Origin: Aliikangiella sp965214955
Lineage (GTDB): Bacteria > Pseudomonadota > Gammaproteobacteria > Enterobacterales > Kangiellaceae
Direction of reading: 5' to 3'
NCBI GenBank assembly: GCA_965214955.1
Contig: CBDCCU010000009.1
Span: 744,001 to 808,000, forward strand
DNA length: 64,000 nt
Every line of letters starts with the position of its first letter. Positions within the stretch are counted from its first letter, which is position 1. The position numbers and the translations under genes were made by a program. Under the pieces are notes generated by a model that saw only the letters and a program-made list of their open reading frames with translations, was not told the DNA's origin and ran no database searches. Of this stretch, positions 28,023 to 37,407 are shown piece after piece.

Positions 28023-28353
28023 CCATCTTAAATAACACAGCTACATCACCTATGACTATAGCTATGATTATGACTATAACTATAAGTATAGGCGCTTTTT
28101 AATGGTGGCGGATTATAGATTGTACCTCATATAAATCCAGTGATTTTTGCAAAAATTGTGAGCCTATTGAATTTCATCATCGCTATTACTTCAACTTATC
28201 GCTAGCCATTTTAATGATATTTAAGCCTGTGTTAGTATCGGCTTGGTTTTTACCCCGCTAAATAACAGAGCATTGGGTGTAACAACAAATTGACCACAAC
28301 AGCGATTAATTACAATAACGAATTAACCACAACAATGATAATAAGGAGCAATA
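28023..28353. promoter_or_regulatory. Divergent gap between rapA and the zinc metalloprotease gene
   Basis: The 331-base gap contains two repeat patterns: a run of six-base TATNAN units at 28051-28090 (TATGAC, TATAGC, TATGAT, TATGAC, TATAAC, TATAAG) and a 20-base direct repeat at 28288-28308 and 28321-28340 (AATTRACCACAACARYGAT). A good ribosome site, AAGGAG, precedes the ATG at 28354. No gene is seen. Confidence 0.5.
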
Positions 28354-30936
28354 ATGGCGTTTAAACATCTAAAGCCAATGATGATTGCCTCCTCACTGGC
28401 ATTATTTGCCATAGTGGGAACAACCAGCGATCTTCATGCTAATACCGAAAAGCCGAAAAAAGCGGCAGCAAAAAAAGCCAAAACCATTGCCGAGCTTAAA
28501 AAAGATAAAATTGTTCATGATGGATTTCTAAAGTTTTATCAAGATAAAAAAACGGGTAGCTTAATGCTATCGGTCAGTAAAGATCAGTTAAACAAACCGT
28601 TTTTGCATTTTTCTCACACCGCAAATGGTGCAGTTGATGCAGGACTTGTAACGGGCTCTTATCGAGTAAGACGTTTAATTGAGTTTGTTAAAACTTATGA
28701 CAAAATCGAAGTCGTCACCAAAACTAACCGCTTTAAATTTGATGAAAACAATGCAATTTCGCGTGCTAAAGATGCCAACATTGGTAAAGCGGTTTTAGCT
28801 TCGTTAAAAATTGAAGCAACTAGCAAAGATGAAACCGAATACATGGTTAAAGCAGATCCTCTGCTATTGTCTGAAGCTTTAGATAAGTTAATGCGTGTGC
28901 CTCACCCCGATGATAAAAATGCACGCAAACGCTATAAAGCGGGTAAATTAAGCAAAAAGAAAAACAAATATAAAAAGCTCCGTAGTTATCCCGAAAATAC
29001 TGATGTCGTAGTTGAGTATGTGTTTGAAAACCCTGTACCGGCTATTCCTGGTGGCACTAGTATTAGTGATTCAAGAAGCCTTGTGATTGAACTGCAACAC
29101 TCTTTTATTAACTTGCCAGAATCAGACTTTAAGCCGCGCCGTGACGATCCGCGAGTGGGCTATTTTCATCAACAATTTGATGTGATGACTTCTGAGCGTT
29201 GGGCAAACTATGGCGATGTGATTAATCGTTGGAATCTAGTTAAAAAAGATCCAAGTGCTGCGCTTTCTGAGCCAGTTAAACCAATTACTTGGTGGATTGA
29301 AAATACCACTCCACATGAATGGCGCGACACGATTAAAAATGCCACGCTTGCTTGGAATTTAGCATTTGAAAAAGCGGGGTTTAAAAATGCGATTGAAGTG
29401 AAAGTACAGCCCGATGATGCCGAATGGGATGCGGGTGATATTCGTTACAATGTATTGCGCTGGACATCATCTCCTCGTCCTCCATTTGGTGGCTATGGAC
29501 CTAGCTTAGCGAATCCAGAAACAGGCGAAATTATTGCTTCGGATATAATGCTTGAGTTTGTTTATCTAAAAAACCGTTGGTTACTTGATGGTTTATTCAC
29601 CGATGGTAAAACCATGAGCGAAATGTCTCCTGAACTTCATGTTGGCGATATTAATAAAGGCCATATCCAATGTAGCGCAGGACACACCATGCAAATGGGA
29701 GTTAACTTTGCAAAAGCTATTTTAGATACTACAGGCGCTAGCGAAGTTGAAAAAAGCAAAATGTTAACTCAGGCATTATCTGAGCTGATTTTGCACGAAG
29801 TAGGGCACACATTAGGCTTAAACCATAATATGCGCGCTTCGCAATTATTTAACAATACAGATATTCACGATGCCAGTAAAACGCAAGGTTCATTGATTGG
29901 TTCGGTAATGGATTATGCGCCAATTAATATTGCACCGCCTGGTAAAACTCAGGGTGATTATGCATCGAGCAAGCCTGGTCCTTATGATCATTGGGTGATT
30001 GAATATGGTTATTCTACAGCACTAGATGATGCCGATGCCGAAGAAAAACGATTATTAGAAATCTTAAATCGTTCTACTCAGCCAGAGTTAGCTTTTGGTA
30101 ACGATGCCGATGATATGCGTGCGCCAGGTCGTCATATTGATCCTCGCGTTATGATTGGCGATATGAGTAATCAAGCTATTGATTATAGTGTTGATCGTTT
30201 TAAATTAGTTAATGACTCATTTGGCAAATTAAAAGATAAAACCCTTACCGAAGGCGACAGCTACCATAATTTAGTGATGGGCGCTAATGTCTTAGTGTCT
30301 AATTATCGAACTGCGGCAGGTGTTATTTCACGTTATATTGGTGGTATTTATCTTGACCGTGCGCTTGTGGGGCAAGAAGGCGAAACTCAGCCATTTACGC
30401 CTGTTTCATTAGAAACTCAAAAGCAAGCAATGGATGCCTTAACTCAATATGTGTTTGCGCCAAGTGTGCTGGATGAAATGAAGCCCGTTTATAGTGCCAT
30501 GCAAGTTCAGCGTCGTGGATTTGCCAACTATGGTCGTAACGAAGATCCTAAAGTTCATGCCATGGTTTTAAATATTCAAAAAAATGTACTGGCGCATTTA
30601 TTACATCGTAATGTATTAATGCGTATTAGCGATTCTAGTGAATATGGTAATGAGTATAGTTTAAATCAAATGCTAAGTGATTTAACCAGCGCAATTTTTG
30701 AAGCAGACATTAAAGATACGGTTAATAGCAAGCGTCAAAATCTGCAAATTGAGTATGTGAAAAGCTTATTAAAAGCAATTAATGCAAAGTCGCCTTATGA
30801 TAACTTAAGTAAAGCGGCAATTACTCATCAGCTAGAAACCATTGCTAAAAAGTTAGCATATACTGCCACTCAAGGTGATACGCGCATTCATCAAAACTAT
30901 GTTAAAGGGATGATTGAAAAAGCGTTAAAAGGTTAA
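28354..30936 (+). CDS. Secreted zinc-dependent metalloprotease (DUF5117/DUF4953 type)
   Basis: 860-residue exported protein with a signal peptide (MMIASSLALFAIVGTTSDLHA) and a lysine/alanine-rich spacer (KPKKAAAKKAKT). The long N-terminal part (KDKIVHDGFLKFYQDKKTGS and onward) resembles the DUF5117 region of large bacterial zincins. The catalytic motif HEVGHTLGLNHN is at about residues 481-492 and fits HExxHxxGxxH, the metzincin/matrixin pattern. GSVMDYAP downstream provides the Met-turn. It probably degrades proteins or peptides in the periplasm or outside. It has its own terminator. Confidence 0.88.
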   Translation: MAFKHLKPMMIASSLALFAIVGTTSDLHANTEKPKKAAAKKAKTIAELKKDKIVHDGFLKFYQDKKTGSLMLSVSKDQLNKPFLHFSHTANGAVDAGLVTGSYRVRRLIEFVKTYDKIEVVTKTNRFKFDENNAISRAKDANIGKAVLASLKIEATSKDETEYMVKADPLLLSEALDKLMRVPHPDDKNARKRYKAGKLSKKKNKYKKLRSYPENTDVVVEYVFENPVPAIPGGTSISDSRSLVIELQHSFINLPESDFKPRRDDPRVGYFHQQFDVMTSERWANYGDVINRWNLVKKDPSAALSEPVKPITWWIENTTPHEWRDTIKNATLAWNLAFEKAGFKNAIEVKVQPDDAEWDAGDIRYNVLRWTSSPRPPFGGYGPSLANPETGEIIASDIMLEFVYLKNRWLLDGLFTDGKTMSEMSPELHVGDINKGHIQCSAGHTMQMGVNFAKAILDTTGASEVEKSKMLTQALSELILHEVGHTLGLNHNMRASQLFNNTDIHDASKTQGSLIGSVMDYAPINIAPPGKTQGDYASSKPGPYDHWVIEYGYSTALDDADAEEKRLLEILNRSTQPELAFGNDADDMRAPGRHIDPRVMIGDMSNQAIDYSVDRFKLVNDSFGKLKDKTLTEGDSYHNLVMGANVLVSNYRTAAGVISRYIGGIYLDRALVGQEGETQPFTPVSLETQKQAMDALTQYVFAPSVLDEMKPVYSAMQVQRRGFANYGRNEDPKVHAMVLNIQKNVLAHLLHRNVLMRISDSSEYGNEYSLNQMLSDLTSAIFEADIKDTVNSKRQNLQIEYVKSLLKAINAKSPYDNLSKAAITHQLETIAKKLAYTATQGDTRIHQNYVKGMIEKALKG

Positions 30937-30952
30937 TCACTAAACCTTGATT

Positions 30953-30985
30953 AAAAAGCCCAAGTTAATGCTTGGGCTTTTTTTT
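30953..30985 (+). terminator. Intrinsic terminator of the metalloprotease gene
   Basis: AAAAAGCCCAAG, loop TTAATG, CTTGGGCTTTTTTTT, 16 bases after the stop codon. It ends about 20 bases before the next gene. Confidence 0.9.
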
Positions 30986-31005
30986 AAATTGAGAACTCTA
31001 GAAAC

Positions 31006-32019
31006 ATGAATAGTTTACACATTACCAATGGTTCTTGTGCCGCAGAGCTTGTTAAACAAGCATTTAAGCTGAGCAAAAATGAGCTATTAACCATAAACGA
31101 TCTACTATGTTGTGGCTTAATCGGTGATATTAATAAGGTTAAAACATGGATTAGTGACAGAGAGTCATACTGGCATAATATTTTAACGCTTACCGGTAAT
31201 GATGTTTTTCCAATGAGTAATTTTCCTAGGGATTTTTATTTTAATTATTCAGATATTAATGAAGCAAAACAGGTAAATATTTGGCTAGGAACATCATTAG
31301 GCGACCAAATGATGCTGGCATTTGTTGTAGCATTTTTTAAAGCGCATTCATTTGATTTATCTAAAATTAATATTTATCAATTTGAAAAGCATTGCAGTAA
31401 AAATTTTTCAATTGCTGGTTTAGCAATGTTGAGTCCATCTGAGTTATTAGAGCAGTTAAAAACCGTTCAACCTTTTAACTTGTCTGGCTCTATGGTTGAG
31501 TATTTAACCAACGGCTGGCAAGCGCTTACCGAAAAAACACCTAGCAAGCTATTAACATTTTTAACCATTAAAAACACAAAGTTAACTTTGTTTTCACAAG
31601 CATTAAATCGACTGATTAAGCGTTTTCCCGATTATAAAACAGGCTTGTCTATTTGGGAGCAGAGAATTTTAAATGCGGCATTAGGGCAAGAACAAAAAGC
31701 CACAAAAATTATTGGACAATTACTTTCTATACCTGACGAATTAGATTTAGTAGGTGATTTATATTTATTTGCTTTAATTAAAAAGCTGGCAAGCAATCAG
31801 CTAAACAAGCCATTATTGCAATTAAATAATAACCATTCCGCAATGACTGAAACTAAAGTATCAATCACTCATTTTGGAAAAGCCGTTTTAGCGGGAAAGT
31901 CTAATCATGTTAAAACTAATGGAATTAACCGATTTATTGCGGGCATCCACTTATCCAGTAACAACCAAAAAGTTTGGTATCGTAAAGGTGATAAAGTTTT
32001 TTATTATTTAAGCCAGTAA
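31006..32019 (+). CDS. DUF1835-like protein of unknown function
   Basis: 337 residues, soluble, no signal peptide. The N-terminus LHITNGSCAAELVKQAF followed by NDLLCCGLIGDI resembles the start of DUF1835 proteins (LHIVNGDS..., then V.DVLCEGP). The remainder is helical and ends with an aromatic-rich strand region. Function unknown, and the similarity is from memory of the motif only. Its last 16 bases overlap the convergent gene at 32004-32531. Confidence 0.6.
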   Translation: MNSLHITNGSCAAELVKQAFKLSKNELLTINDLLCCGLIGDINKVKTWISDRESYWHNILTLTGNDVFPMSNFPRDFYFNYSDINEAKQVNIWLGTSLGDQMMLAFVVAFFKAHSFDLSKINIYQFEKHCSKNFSIAGLAMLSPSELLEQLKTVQPFNLSGSMVEYLTNGWQALTEKTPSKLLTFLTIKNTKLTLFSQALNRLIKRFPDYKTGLSIWEQRILNAALGQEQKATKIIGQLLSIPDELDLVGDLYLFALIKKLASNQLNKPLLQLNNNHSAMTETKVSITHFGKAVLAGKSNHVKTNGINRFIAGIHLSSNNQKVWYRKGDKVFYYLSQ

Positions 32020-32531
32020 ATAAAACCTGCAATAATGACTATGATTGCAACAATAACACCGACTAAAATTTTAACAACATCTCCCATTCCAGTAATTGAT
32101 ACTTCTTCTGGCATTGCGCCTGCTTTAGCAATTAATTGTTTTTTGCATTCGCAACAATAAGGTGTAAGTGGTTGCTCGGTATTGCAATGCTTGCAGATCA
32201 CGGTTTCGCCTTGCTCATGTCTTGCCGCCAACTCATGAAAGGGTGTGGTTTCTTCGCCGTCTGGCACAATAGTAAATTCCGTTGGTTTTTCATAAACCGC
32301 TACTCGTTGCAGGCGGCTTTTTAATCCTGCTTTGGCTAATTTTTGTTGATAAAGATACGCTTTTTTATGGGTGAGATCTTGCTTAACGATTTTTTCAGAT
32401 TGCTCAATAAGACTAGTGGCTTTCTCTTTTGATAATGCAAATTCAGTTTGTAAGATTTTGACCGCTTGAGCTTTATTAAAACCTTCTTCTAGCTCACCCA
32501 AAGTGATTACTTTGTAAACATCATTTTTCAC
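32004..32531 (-). CDS. Tail-anchored protein with a zinc ribbon, unknown function
   Basis: 175 residues. The N-terminal 75 residues are helical and charged (FNKAQAVKILQTEFALSKEK). A four-cysteine ribbon with C-x2-C-x9-C-x2-C spacing begins at CKHC and ends at CEC. A single C-terminal membrane helix (VVKILVGVIVAIIVIIAGFI) would anchor it with the ribbon in the cytoplasm. No family recognised. The tail-to-tail overlap of 16 bases with the previous gene is unusual but both frames look genuine. Confidence 0.65.
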   Translation of the reverse strand: MKNDVYKVITLGELEEGFNKAQAVKILQTEFALSKEKATSLIEQSEKIVKQDLTHKKAYLYQQKLAKAGLKSRLQRVAVYEKPTEFTIVPDGEETTPFHELAARHEQGETVICKHCNTEQPLTPYCCECKKQLIAKAGAMPEEVSITGMGDVVKILVGVIVAIIVIIAGFIYWLK

Positions 32532-32692
32532 AATTTAGCCTTTTTTACTTATTACTTAGATCTAACTAGCGTAACGCTGTTAGTGACAAATGTCATATTA
32601 AACTGATGACAATCGACAATAACCAAATAACACCAGTTCAAGCACAATAACATTATCAAATTAAAATCAAAAACCTATTGAGGGTGCTACTG

Positions 32693-33592
32693 ATGAAAAA
32701 TGTAATTAGTGTTAGTAAAGCCAGTAAGCAATATCCTAACTGCTTGGCTTTAAACGATGTGAGTTTATCACTTGCACAAAGCGAGGTGTTATCAATTTTA
32801 GGGCCTAATGGTGCAGGTAAAACTACTTTAATTAATGCACTGCTTGGTAAAATATCGCTGGATGCTGGTGAACTTAAATTGTTTGATTTAAAACCTGGTG
32901 AAATGTCAGTTAAGCGCAGAATTGGTGCTATGTTGCAGGTGTCTGGTTTGCCAGAACAACTGACCATTAAAGAGCATATTCAGCTATTTAGAAGCTATTA
33001 TCCTGCGCCAATGAGTTACGAGCAAATTATGCAATATTCCGGTTTGTCTAGCATCGAAAACCAGCGTAGTAAGTCTTTATCGGGCGGACAAAAACAGCGG
33101 CTAATGTTTGCTTTAGCTATTTGCGGCGATCCTGAAATTTTGTTTTTAGATGAACCAACCGTAGGTATGGATATTGAGGCAAGAAAAAAACTTTGGAAAG
33201 CCATTTCAGAGCTTAGAAATAAAGGCAAGAGCATTATTTTAACCACTCACTATCTCGAAGAAGCTGATCAGCTGTCTGACAGAATTATTATGCTTAATAA
33301 AGGCAAAATTATTCATCAAGGTTCACCCGAGGCGATAAAAGCCACAACCCAACATAAAAAAATTATCTGTAAGTCGTCTCTTACCCAAGCAAAGTTAACA
33401 CAGCTTGCCGCAGTAATTGATGTAGAGCAGTTTGGAGAAACAGTTCACATTAAGTCGAGTGATGCGGTATTAACACTAAAAGCTTTATTTCAGCAGGATT
33501 TTACTGTTAATGATTTAACCGTAACTGGCGGTGCATTAGAAGATGCCTTTGAAGCTTTAAATCAACCACAAACTAAACCAATAGCCGCTTAA
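32693..33592 (+). CDS. ABC transporter ATP-binding protein
   Basis: 299-residue ATPase with Walker A GPNGAGKTTLINALLG, signature LSGGQKQRLMFALAIC, Walker B EILFLDEPTVGMD and the switch histidine in ILTTHYLEEADQLSDR. It is the ABC-2 (drug/polysaccharide/antibiotic exporter) type, with a C-terminal extension after the ATPase core. I chose the ATG at 32693, eight bases after GAGGG; an upstream TTG at 32678 is in frame but has no ribosome site. It begins a five-gene operon with a permease, an amidohydrolase and a two-component system. Confidence 0.93.
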   Translation: MKNVISVSKASKQYPNCLALNDVSLSLAQSEVLSILGPNGAGKTTLINALLGKISLDAGELKLFDLKPGEMSVKRRIGAMLQVSGLPEQLTIKEHIQLFRSYYPAPMSYEQIMQYSGLSSIENQRSKSLSGGQKQRLMFALAICGDPEILFLDEPTVGMDIEARKKLWKAISELRNKGKSIILTTHYLEEADQLSDRIIMLNKGKIIHQGSPEAIKATTQHKKIICKSSLTQAKLTQLAAVIDVEQFGETVHIKSSDAVLTLKALFQQDFTVNDLTVTGGALEDAFEALNQPQTKPIAA

Positions 33593-33611
33593 TTAAGATC
33601 TAGGAGATATT

Positions 33612-34388
33612 ATGAATAGTCAAACATTAGCCTCTAAATCATTATCACCGCAAGTCACTAAAGTTTATTGGCAAGAAACCGTTTGTGAGTTTAAAAAGCT
33701 ACTTCGTTCACCTAGTTTTGCGCTACCAACATTGCTTTTTCCTGTGATGTTTTATGTGTTTTTTGGCGTGATATTTAGCATGAATCAAAATATGCCAACC
33801 TATTTGTTAGCCACTTATGGAGCATTTGGCGTTATTGGACCTGCGCTATTTTCATTTGGTGTTGGTGTTGCCATTGAGCGCTCACAAGGTTGGTTTACGA
33901 TTAAAGAAATTTCTCCTATGCCAGCGGGGGCTTATTTATTTGCAAGAATTATTGTTAGTGTAATTTTTGCCCTAATGGTTGTTATCTTATTATTTACATT
34001 AGGCGCTACATTAGGCGATGTTAGGCTGATCTCAAACAACTGGATGTTACTAGCGGGTATTTTAATTTTAGGCAGTCTACCTTTTTGTGCAATGGGTTTA
34101 AGTTTAGGATTGTTATTAAGCGCTAATAGCGCGCCAGCGGTTGTGAATTTAATTTATTTGCCTATGGCGTTTTTATCAGGACTTTGGATGCCAATTAATT
34201 TTTTCCCCGAAGCCATGCAAGTATTTGCAAACTTTTTACCAGCCTATCATTTATCACAATTAGCATTGGGAGTTGTCGATTTATCTAAAGGGCAAAGTGT
34301 TTATTACCACATAATTTGTTTAGCAGTTTTCTTTATTATTTTTTCAGTGATTGCTTTATTAGCTTATAAAAGAAAGGATAAAAACTAA
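33612..34388 (+). CDS. ABC-2 type transporter permease
   Basis: 258-residue membrane protein with six hydrophobic segments, starting at LPTLLFPVMFYVFFGVIFSM. The last helix (IICLAVFFIIFSVIALLAYK) ends just before the stop. The pattern SGLWMPINFFPEAMQVFANF followed by LPAYHLSQLALG is characteristic of ABC-2 exporters of the daunorubicin-resistance and NatB types. It pairs with the ATPase just upstream (19-base gap), and its last base is shared with the start of the amidohydrolase gene (ATG at 34388). Substrate unknown. Confidence 0.9.
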   Translation: MNSQTLASKSLSPQVTKVYWQETVCEFKKLLRSPSFALPTLLFPVMFYVFFGVIFSMNQNMPTYLLATYGAFGVIGPALFSFGVGVAIERSQGWFTIKEISPMPAGAYLFARIIVSVIFALMVVILLFTLGATLGDVRLISNNWMLLAGILILGSLPFCAMGLSLGLLLSANSAPAVVNLIYLPMAFLSGLWMPINFFPEAMQVFANFLPAYHLSQLALGVVDLSKGQSVYYHIICLAVFFIIFSVIALLAYKRKDKN

Positions 34389-36238
34389 TGAAGATTAAAA
34401 ACATCGCTATTGTCATTTTGTGCATTAGTTTTTTAGTTGCTTTTTTTCAGTTATTGCCAGAGCCAAAAGTTAATTCAACCGTTGAAAAGTCGAAGAGTAC
34501 GGTTAGTGAAAATTTTATTATTCGCAATGTCGATCTTTATGATGGAAACCGCTGGCATAACAATGTTGATGTTGAAGTATTCGAGCAAAAGGTGAGTCAA
34601 ATAGGTATTTCAATAGAAAATTCAAAAAAATTAGATGAACTTGATGCTAATGATCAATATTTAATTCCTGGTTTAATTGATGCGCATACTCATACTTGGG
34701 GCAATGCATTAAAAGAAGCGCTTAACTTTGGCGTAATGACCGAGCTTGATATGTTTACCATGCCAGACTTTACTAAAGCACATAAGGCACTAAGAGGACA
34801 ATTAAATAACACTGGGCAAGCTGACTTATTTTCCGCCACTATTTTAGCGACAGCACCTAATGGGCATGGCACAGAATATGGATTTGAAATTCCAGTGTTA
34901 GATAATATTGAGCAGGTTGCAGGCTTTGTTAATGATAGAGTAAAAGATGGCGCGGATTATATTAAAGCGGTTTACACCTCGGCTAAAAGCCAGCGTAAAC
35001 ATTTTCCATCAATTAGCTTAGCCATATTAAAAGCATTGGCAGTTGAAGCTAAAAAGCATCATAAACTATTGGTGGTTCATGTAGATGATTTAATATCGGC
35101 AAAAGAAGCTATTCAAGTTGGTGCTAATGGGCTTGTGCATAGTTTTATGGACAAGCTTGCCGATGATGAATTGGTTAAACTTATGCAAACAAATAACGCT
35201 TTTATGATTGCAACCTTGCAAGTTGAGGCTTCAATCACTCAACTTGGCCAAGGAAAAAAATTAATTGATGATCCTTTAGTTAAACCTTATTTATCTACTC
35301 AACAATTAGGTCAACTTAAAGCAAGTTTTATGAACTTTGGTATTCCTAAAACGGCTTTGAAAAACGCGCAAAAAAGTGTGAAAATTTTACATGATAATGG
35401 CATTACAATTCTGGCAGGCAGTGATGCCCCCAACCCCGGAACCACTCATGGCGCAAGCTTGCACGAAGAGCTGGTTATGCTAGTTGAATCTGGATTATCA
35501 AATGAGCAAGCACTTTATGCGGCCACTGGCGCAGTCAATAAAGCTTTTGGATTGAGAGACTCTGGGTTAATTAAAATTGGTGCGCCAGCATCAATGATAT
35601 TGCTTAAAAATGATCCTAGAGTCGATATTAATCATAGCAAACAGATTTCAGCGCTTTGGAAAAATGGAGTACATTTTAAGCGAGTTGTTAATGCGATTAA
35701 ATCCAATAACGATACTGCGATTAAGGCAGGGGAAATTGCAGAATTTAACAATATTACCGATAATCAGCAACAAATTAAAACCAAAATAGGTACTGGTATA
35801 GCGCCTTCTAGTGATCAGTTTGCAGGTGGTAAATCTGTGGTAAACTTTTCTGCTTATTCGCTTGAAGATAATAATGAATTAAACGCGCTTAAAGTGTCTG
35901 GCAAAATAAAACAAGGGTTTGCTTACACATGGAGCGGGTTGGCATTTATTCCGGGTAAAAGTTTTAATGAGGGCGCAAATTTAAGCCAAGTAAAAAGCCT
36001 AAAATTTAAAGCGCTCGATTTAATCAATACTAAAAACTTAAGCATTATGTTGTTTCAGCAAGGGAGCTTTCAGCCAGTTACTAAAAACATTAGTATTAGT
36101 GAACAGTGGGCAAGTTATAAAGTTTCTCTTAAAGATTTTAACGGCATTGATTTAACCACGGTGAGTAATATTTCAATTGTAGCAACGGGAAGTCCGCGTG
36201 AATTTAGTTTTGCTATTAGTGATTTAGCATTCGAGTAA
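34388..36238 (+). CDS. Exported amidohydrolase with C-terminal beta-sandwich domain
   Basis: 616 residues. An N-terminal membrane anchor or signal peptide (IAIVILCISFLVAFFQLLPE) is followed by an imidazolonepropionase-type amidohydrolase domain. Metal-binding landmarks are DAHTHTWG (His100, His102), a candidate bridging lysine in GADYIKAVYTSAK, LVVHVDD, LVHSFMD and the catalytic aspartate in LAGSDAPNPGTTHG. The last ~150 residues (GGKSVVNFSAY..., SLKFKALDL, FSFAISDLAFE) look like a CIA30/galactose-binding-like sandwich. It starts on the last base of the permease gene, so it is translationally coupled to an exporter. Whether it cleaves an exported molecule or an inhibitor outside the membrane is inference. 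Confidence 0.82.
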   Translation: MKIKNIAIVILCISFLVAFFQLLPEPKVNSTVEKSKSTVSENFIIRNVDLYDGNRWHNNVDVEVFEQKVSQIGISIENSKKLDELDANDQYLIPGLIDAHTHTWGNALKEALNFGVMTELDMFTMPDFTKAHKALRGQLNNTGQADLFSATILATAPNGHGTEYGFEIPVLDNIEQVAGFVNDRVKDGADYIKAVYTSAKSQRKHFPSISLAILKALAVEAKKHHKLLVVHVDDLISAKEAIQVGANGLVHSFMDKLADDELVKLMQTNNAFMIATLQVEASITQLGQGKKLIDDPLVKPYLSTQQLGQLKASFMNFGIPKTALKNAQKSVKILHDNGITILAGSDAPNPGTTHGASLHEELVMLVESGLSNEQALYAATGAVNKAFGLRDSGLIKIGAPASMILLKNDPRVDINHSKQISALWKNGVHFKRVVNAIKSNNDTAIKAGEIAEFNNITDNQQQIKTKIGTGIAPSSDQFAGGKSVVNFSAYSLEDNNELNALKVSGKIKQGFAYTWSGLAFIPGKSFNEGANLSQVKSLKFKALDLINTKNLSIMLFQQGSFQPVTKNISISEQWASYKVSLKDFNGIDLTTVSNISIVATGSPREFSFAISDLAFE

Positions 36239-36267
36239 ATTAATTGGTCTAATTTAGGAAATAAGTA

Positions 36268-37398
36268 ATGACAAGTTGGTTTAAAAAAATTGATCAATTT
36301 TTATTGCCTGCATCAGAAGAAAACCGTGTAGCACCCTATGTGTGGTTGGTTTATTTAGCAATTTACTATGTAATGGTATTTTTTTCTCCGCACACTACTA
36401 ATGACTTGTTTATTGCTGCCATTGGAACCCTAGCTTTTTTAGCCGTATATTTTCATGGGTATTGGCAATGCGGAAATAAAATTATTGTAAATATTGTGGC
36501 TATTGCTTTAATTGGAAGTGCCCTTACAGTAACGGCTACTGGCGCAAGTGTATTTTTTGTTTATGCTGGTGCATTTTGTTGCCGATTAGGAAGCCCCAAA
36601 AAATCATTTGCTGGATTAGTTGGCTTAGTGTTTTGGATGGCATTAATGTCTTGGGTTTTTCAGCTGAGCGCCTTTTTCTATATTCCAGGAATTGTATTTA
36701 CCTTAATTGTTGGTGGAGTCAATATTTATCAGTTTGAAATTGATAAAAAGAAAAAGCAGCTTAATTTGTCGCAAGAAGAAATTAAAGCGCTGGCTAAAAC
36801 CGCAGAAAGAGAGCGCATTGCTCGTGATCTTCATGATCTTATTGGTCATACTTTTTCAGTGATTACTTTAAAAGCTGAACTTGCAGGTAAATTAATTGAT
36901 AAAGATTTAGCCAAAGCAAAAAGTGAAATTAACGATCTGGAAAATATTTCTCGCGATGCGTTAAAGCAAGTTAGAGAAGTGGTTACTGGTTATCGTACAA
37001 CTGATTTAACCACTGAACTTGCTCACGCAAAATATGTACTTGAATCTAATGATATTAACTTTAATTACCATAACCAGTTTAAAGAAGAAAATAACAAAGT
37101 GAGTAAAGAGCTTGCGATTATTTTAAAAGAGCTAGTCACCAATATTTTAAAACATGCTCAAGCAACCAATGTAAAAGCCAATATTGTCGTGAATAATAAT
37201 CAAATTTTGATGACCGTTGAGGACGATGGCGTGGGTATTGATAAAAAGCTTGAAAGAAACATTGATGATGAATCAAGCTTTGGATTAAAAGGTATTACCG
37301 AAAGAGTTAGCAAGCTAGGTGGTTCATTTAACTTTAATAATGGTGAAGAAAAAAATGGTTTTATTAGCAATGTTATTATTCCAACGAGTATTTCTTAG
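36268..37398 (+). CDS. DesK-like sensor histidine kinase
   Basis: 376 residues. Five hydrophobic helices occupy the first ~155 (APYVWLVYLAIYYVMVFF through FFYIPGIVFTLIVGGVNIYQ). The dimerisation helix carries the phosphoacceptor in RERIARDLHDLIGHTFSVI (HisKA_3), and the ATPase domain has KELVTNILKHAQATNV (N box) and VEDDGVGID. This is the NarL-partner class; the membrane-only sensor resembles DesK, which reports membrane state. It belongs to an operon with the ABC exporter, as in many kinases that monitor envelope-active compounds. Confidence 0.9.
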   Translation: MTSWFKKIDQFLLPASEENRVAPYVWLVYLAIYYVMVFFSPHTTNDLFIAAIGTLAFLAVYFHGYWQCGNKIIVNIVAIALIGSALTVTATGASVFFVYAGAFCCRLGSPKKSFAGLVGLVFWMALMSWVFQLSAFFYIPGIVFTLIVGGVNIYQFEIDKKKKQLNLSQEEIKALAKTAERERIARDLHDLIGHTFSVITLKAELAGKLIDKDLAKAKSEINDLENISRDALKQVREVVTGYRTTDLTTELAHAKYVLESNDINFNYHNQFKEENNKVSKELAIILKELVTNILKHAQATNVKANIVVNNNQILMTVEDDGVGIDKKLERNIDDESSFGLKGITERVSKLGGSFNFNNGEEKNGFISNVIIPTSIS

Positions 37399-37407
37399 GT
37401 AGGCACA

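Noticed and set aside
32004..32019. Frameshift or misannotation at the overlapping ends of two genes
   Set aside because: Both proteins have sensible ends (a C-terminal membrane helix on one strand, a folded-looking end on the other), so a true 16-base tail overlap is simpler.
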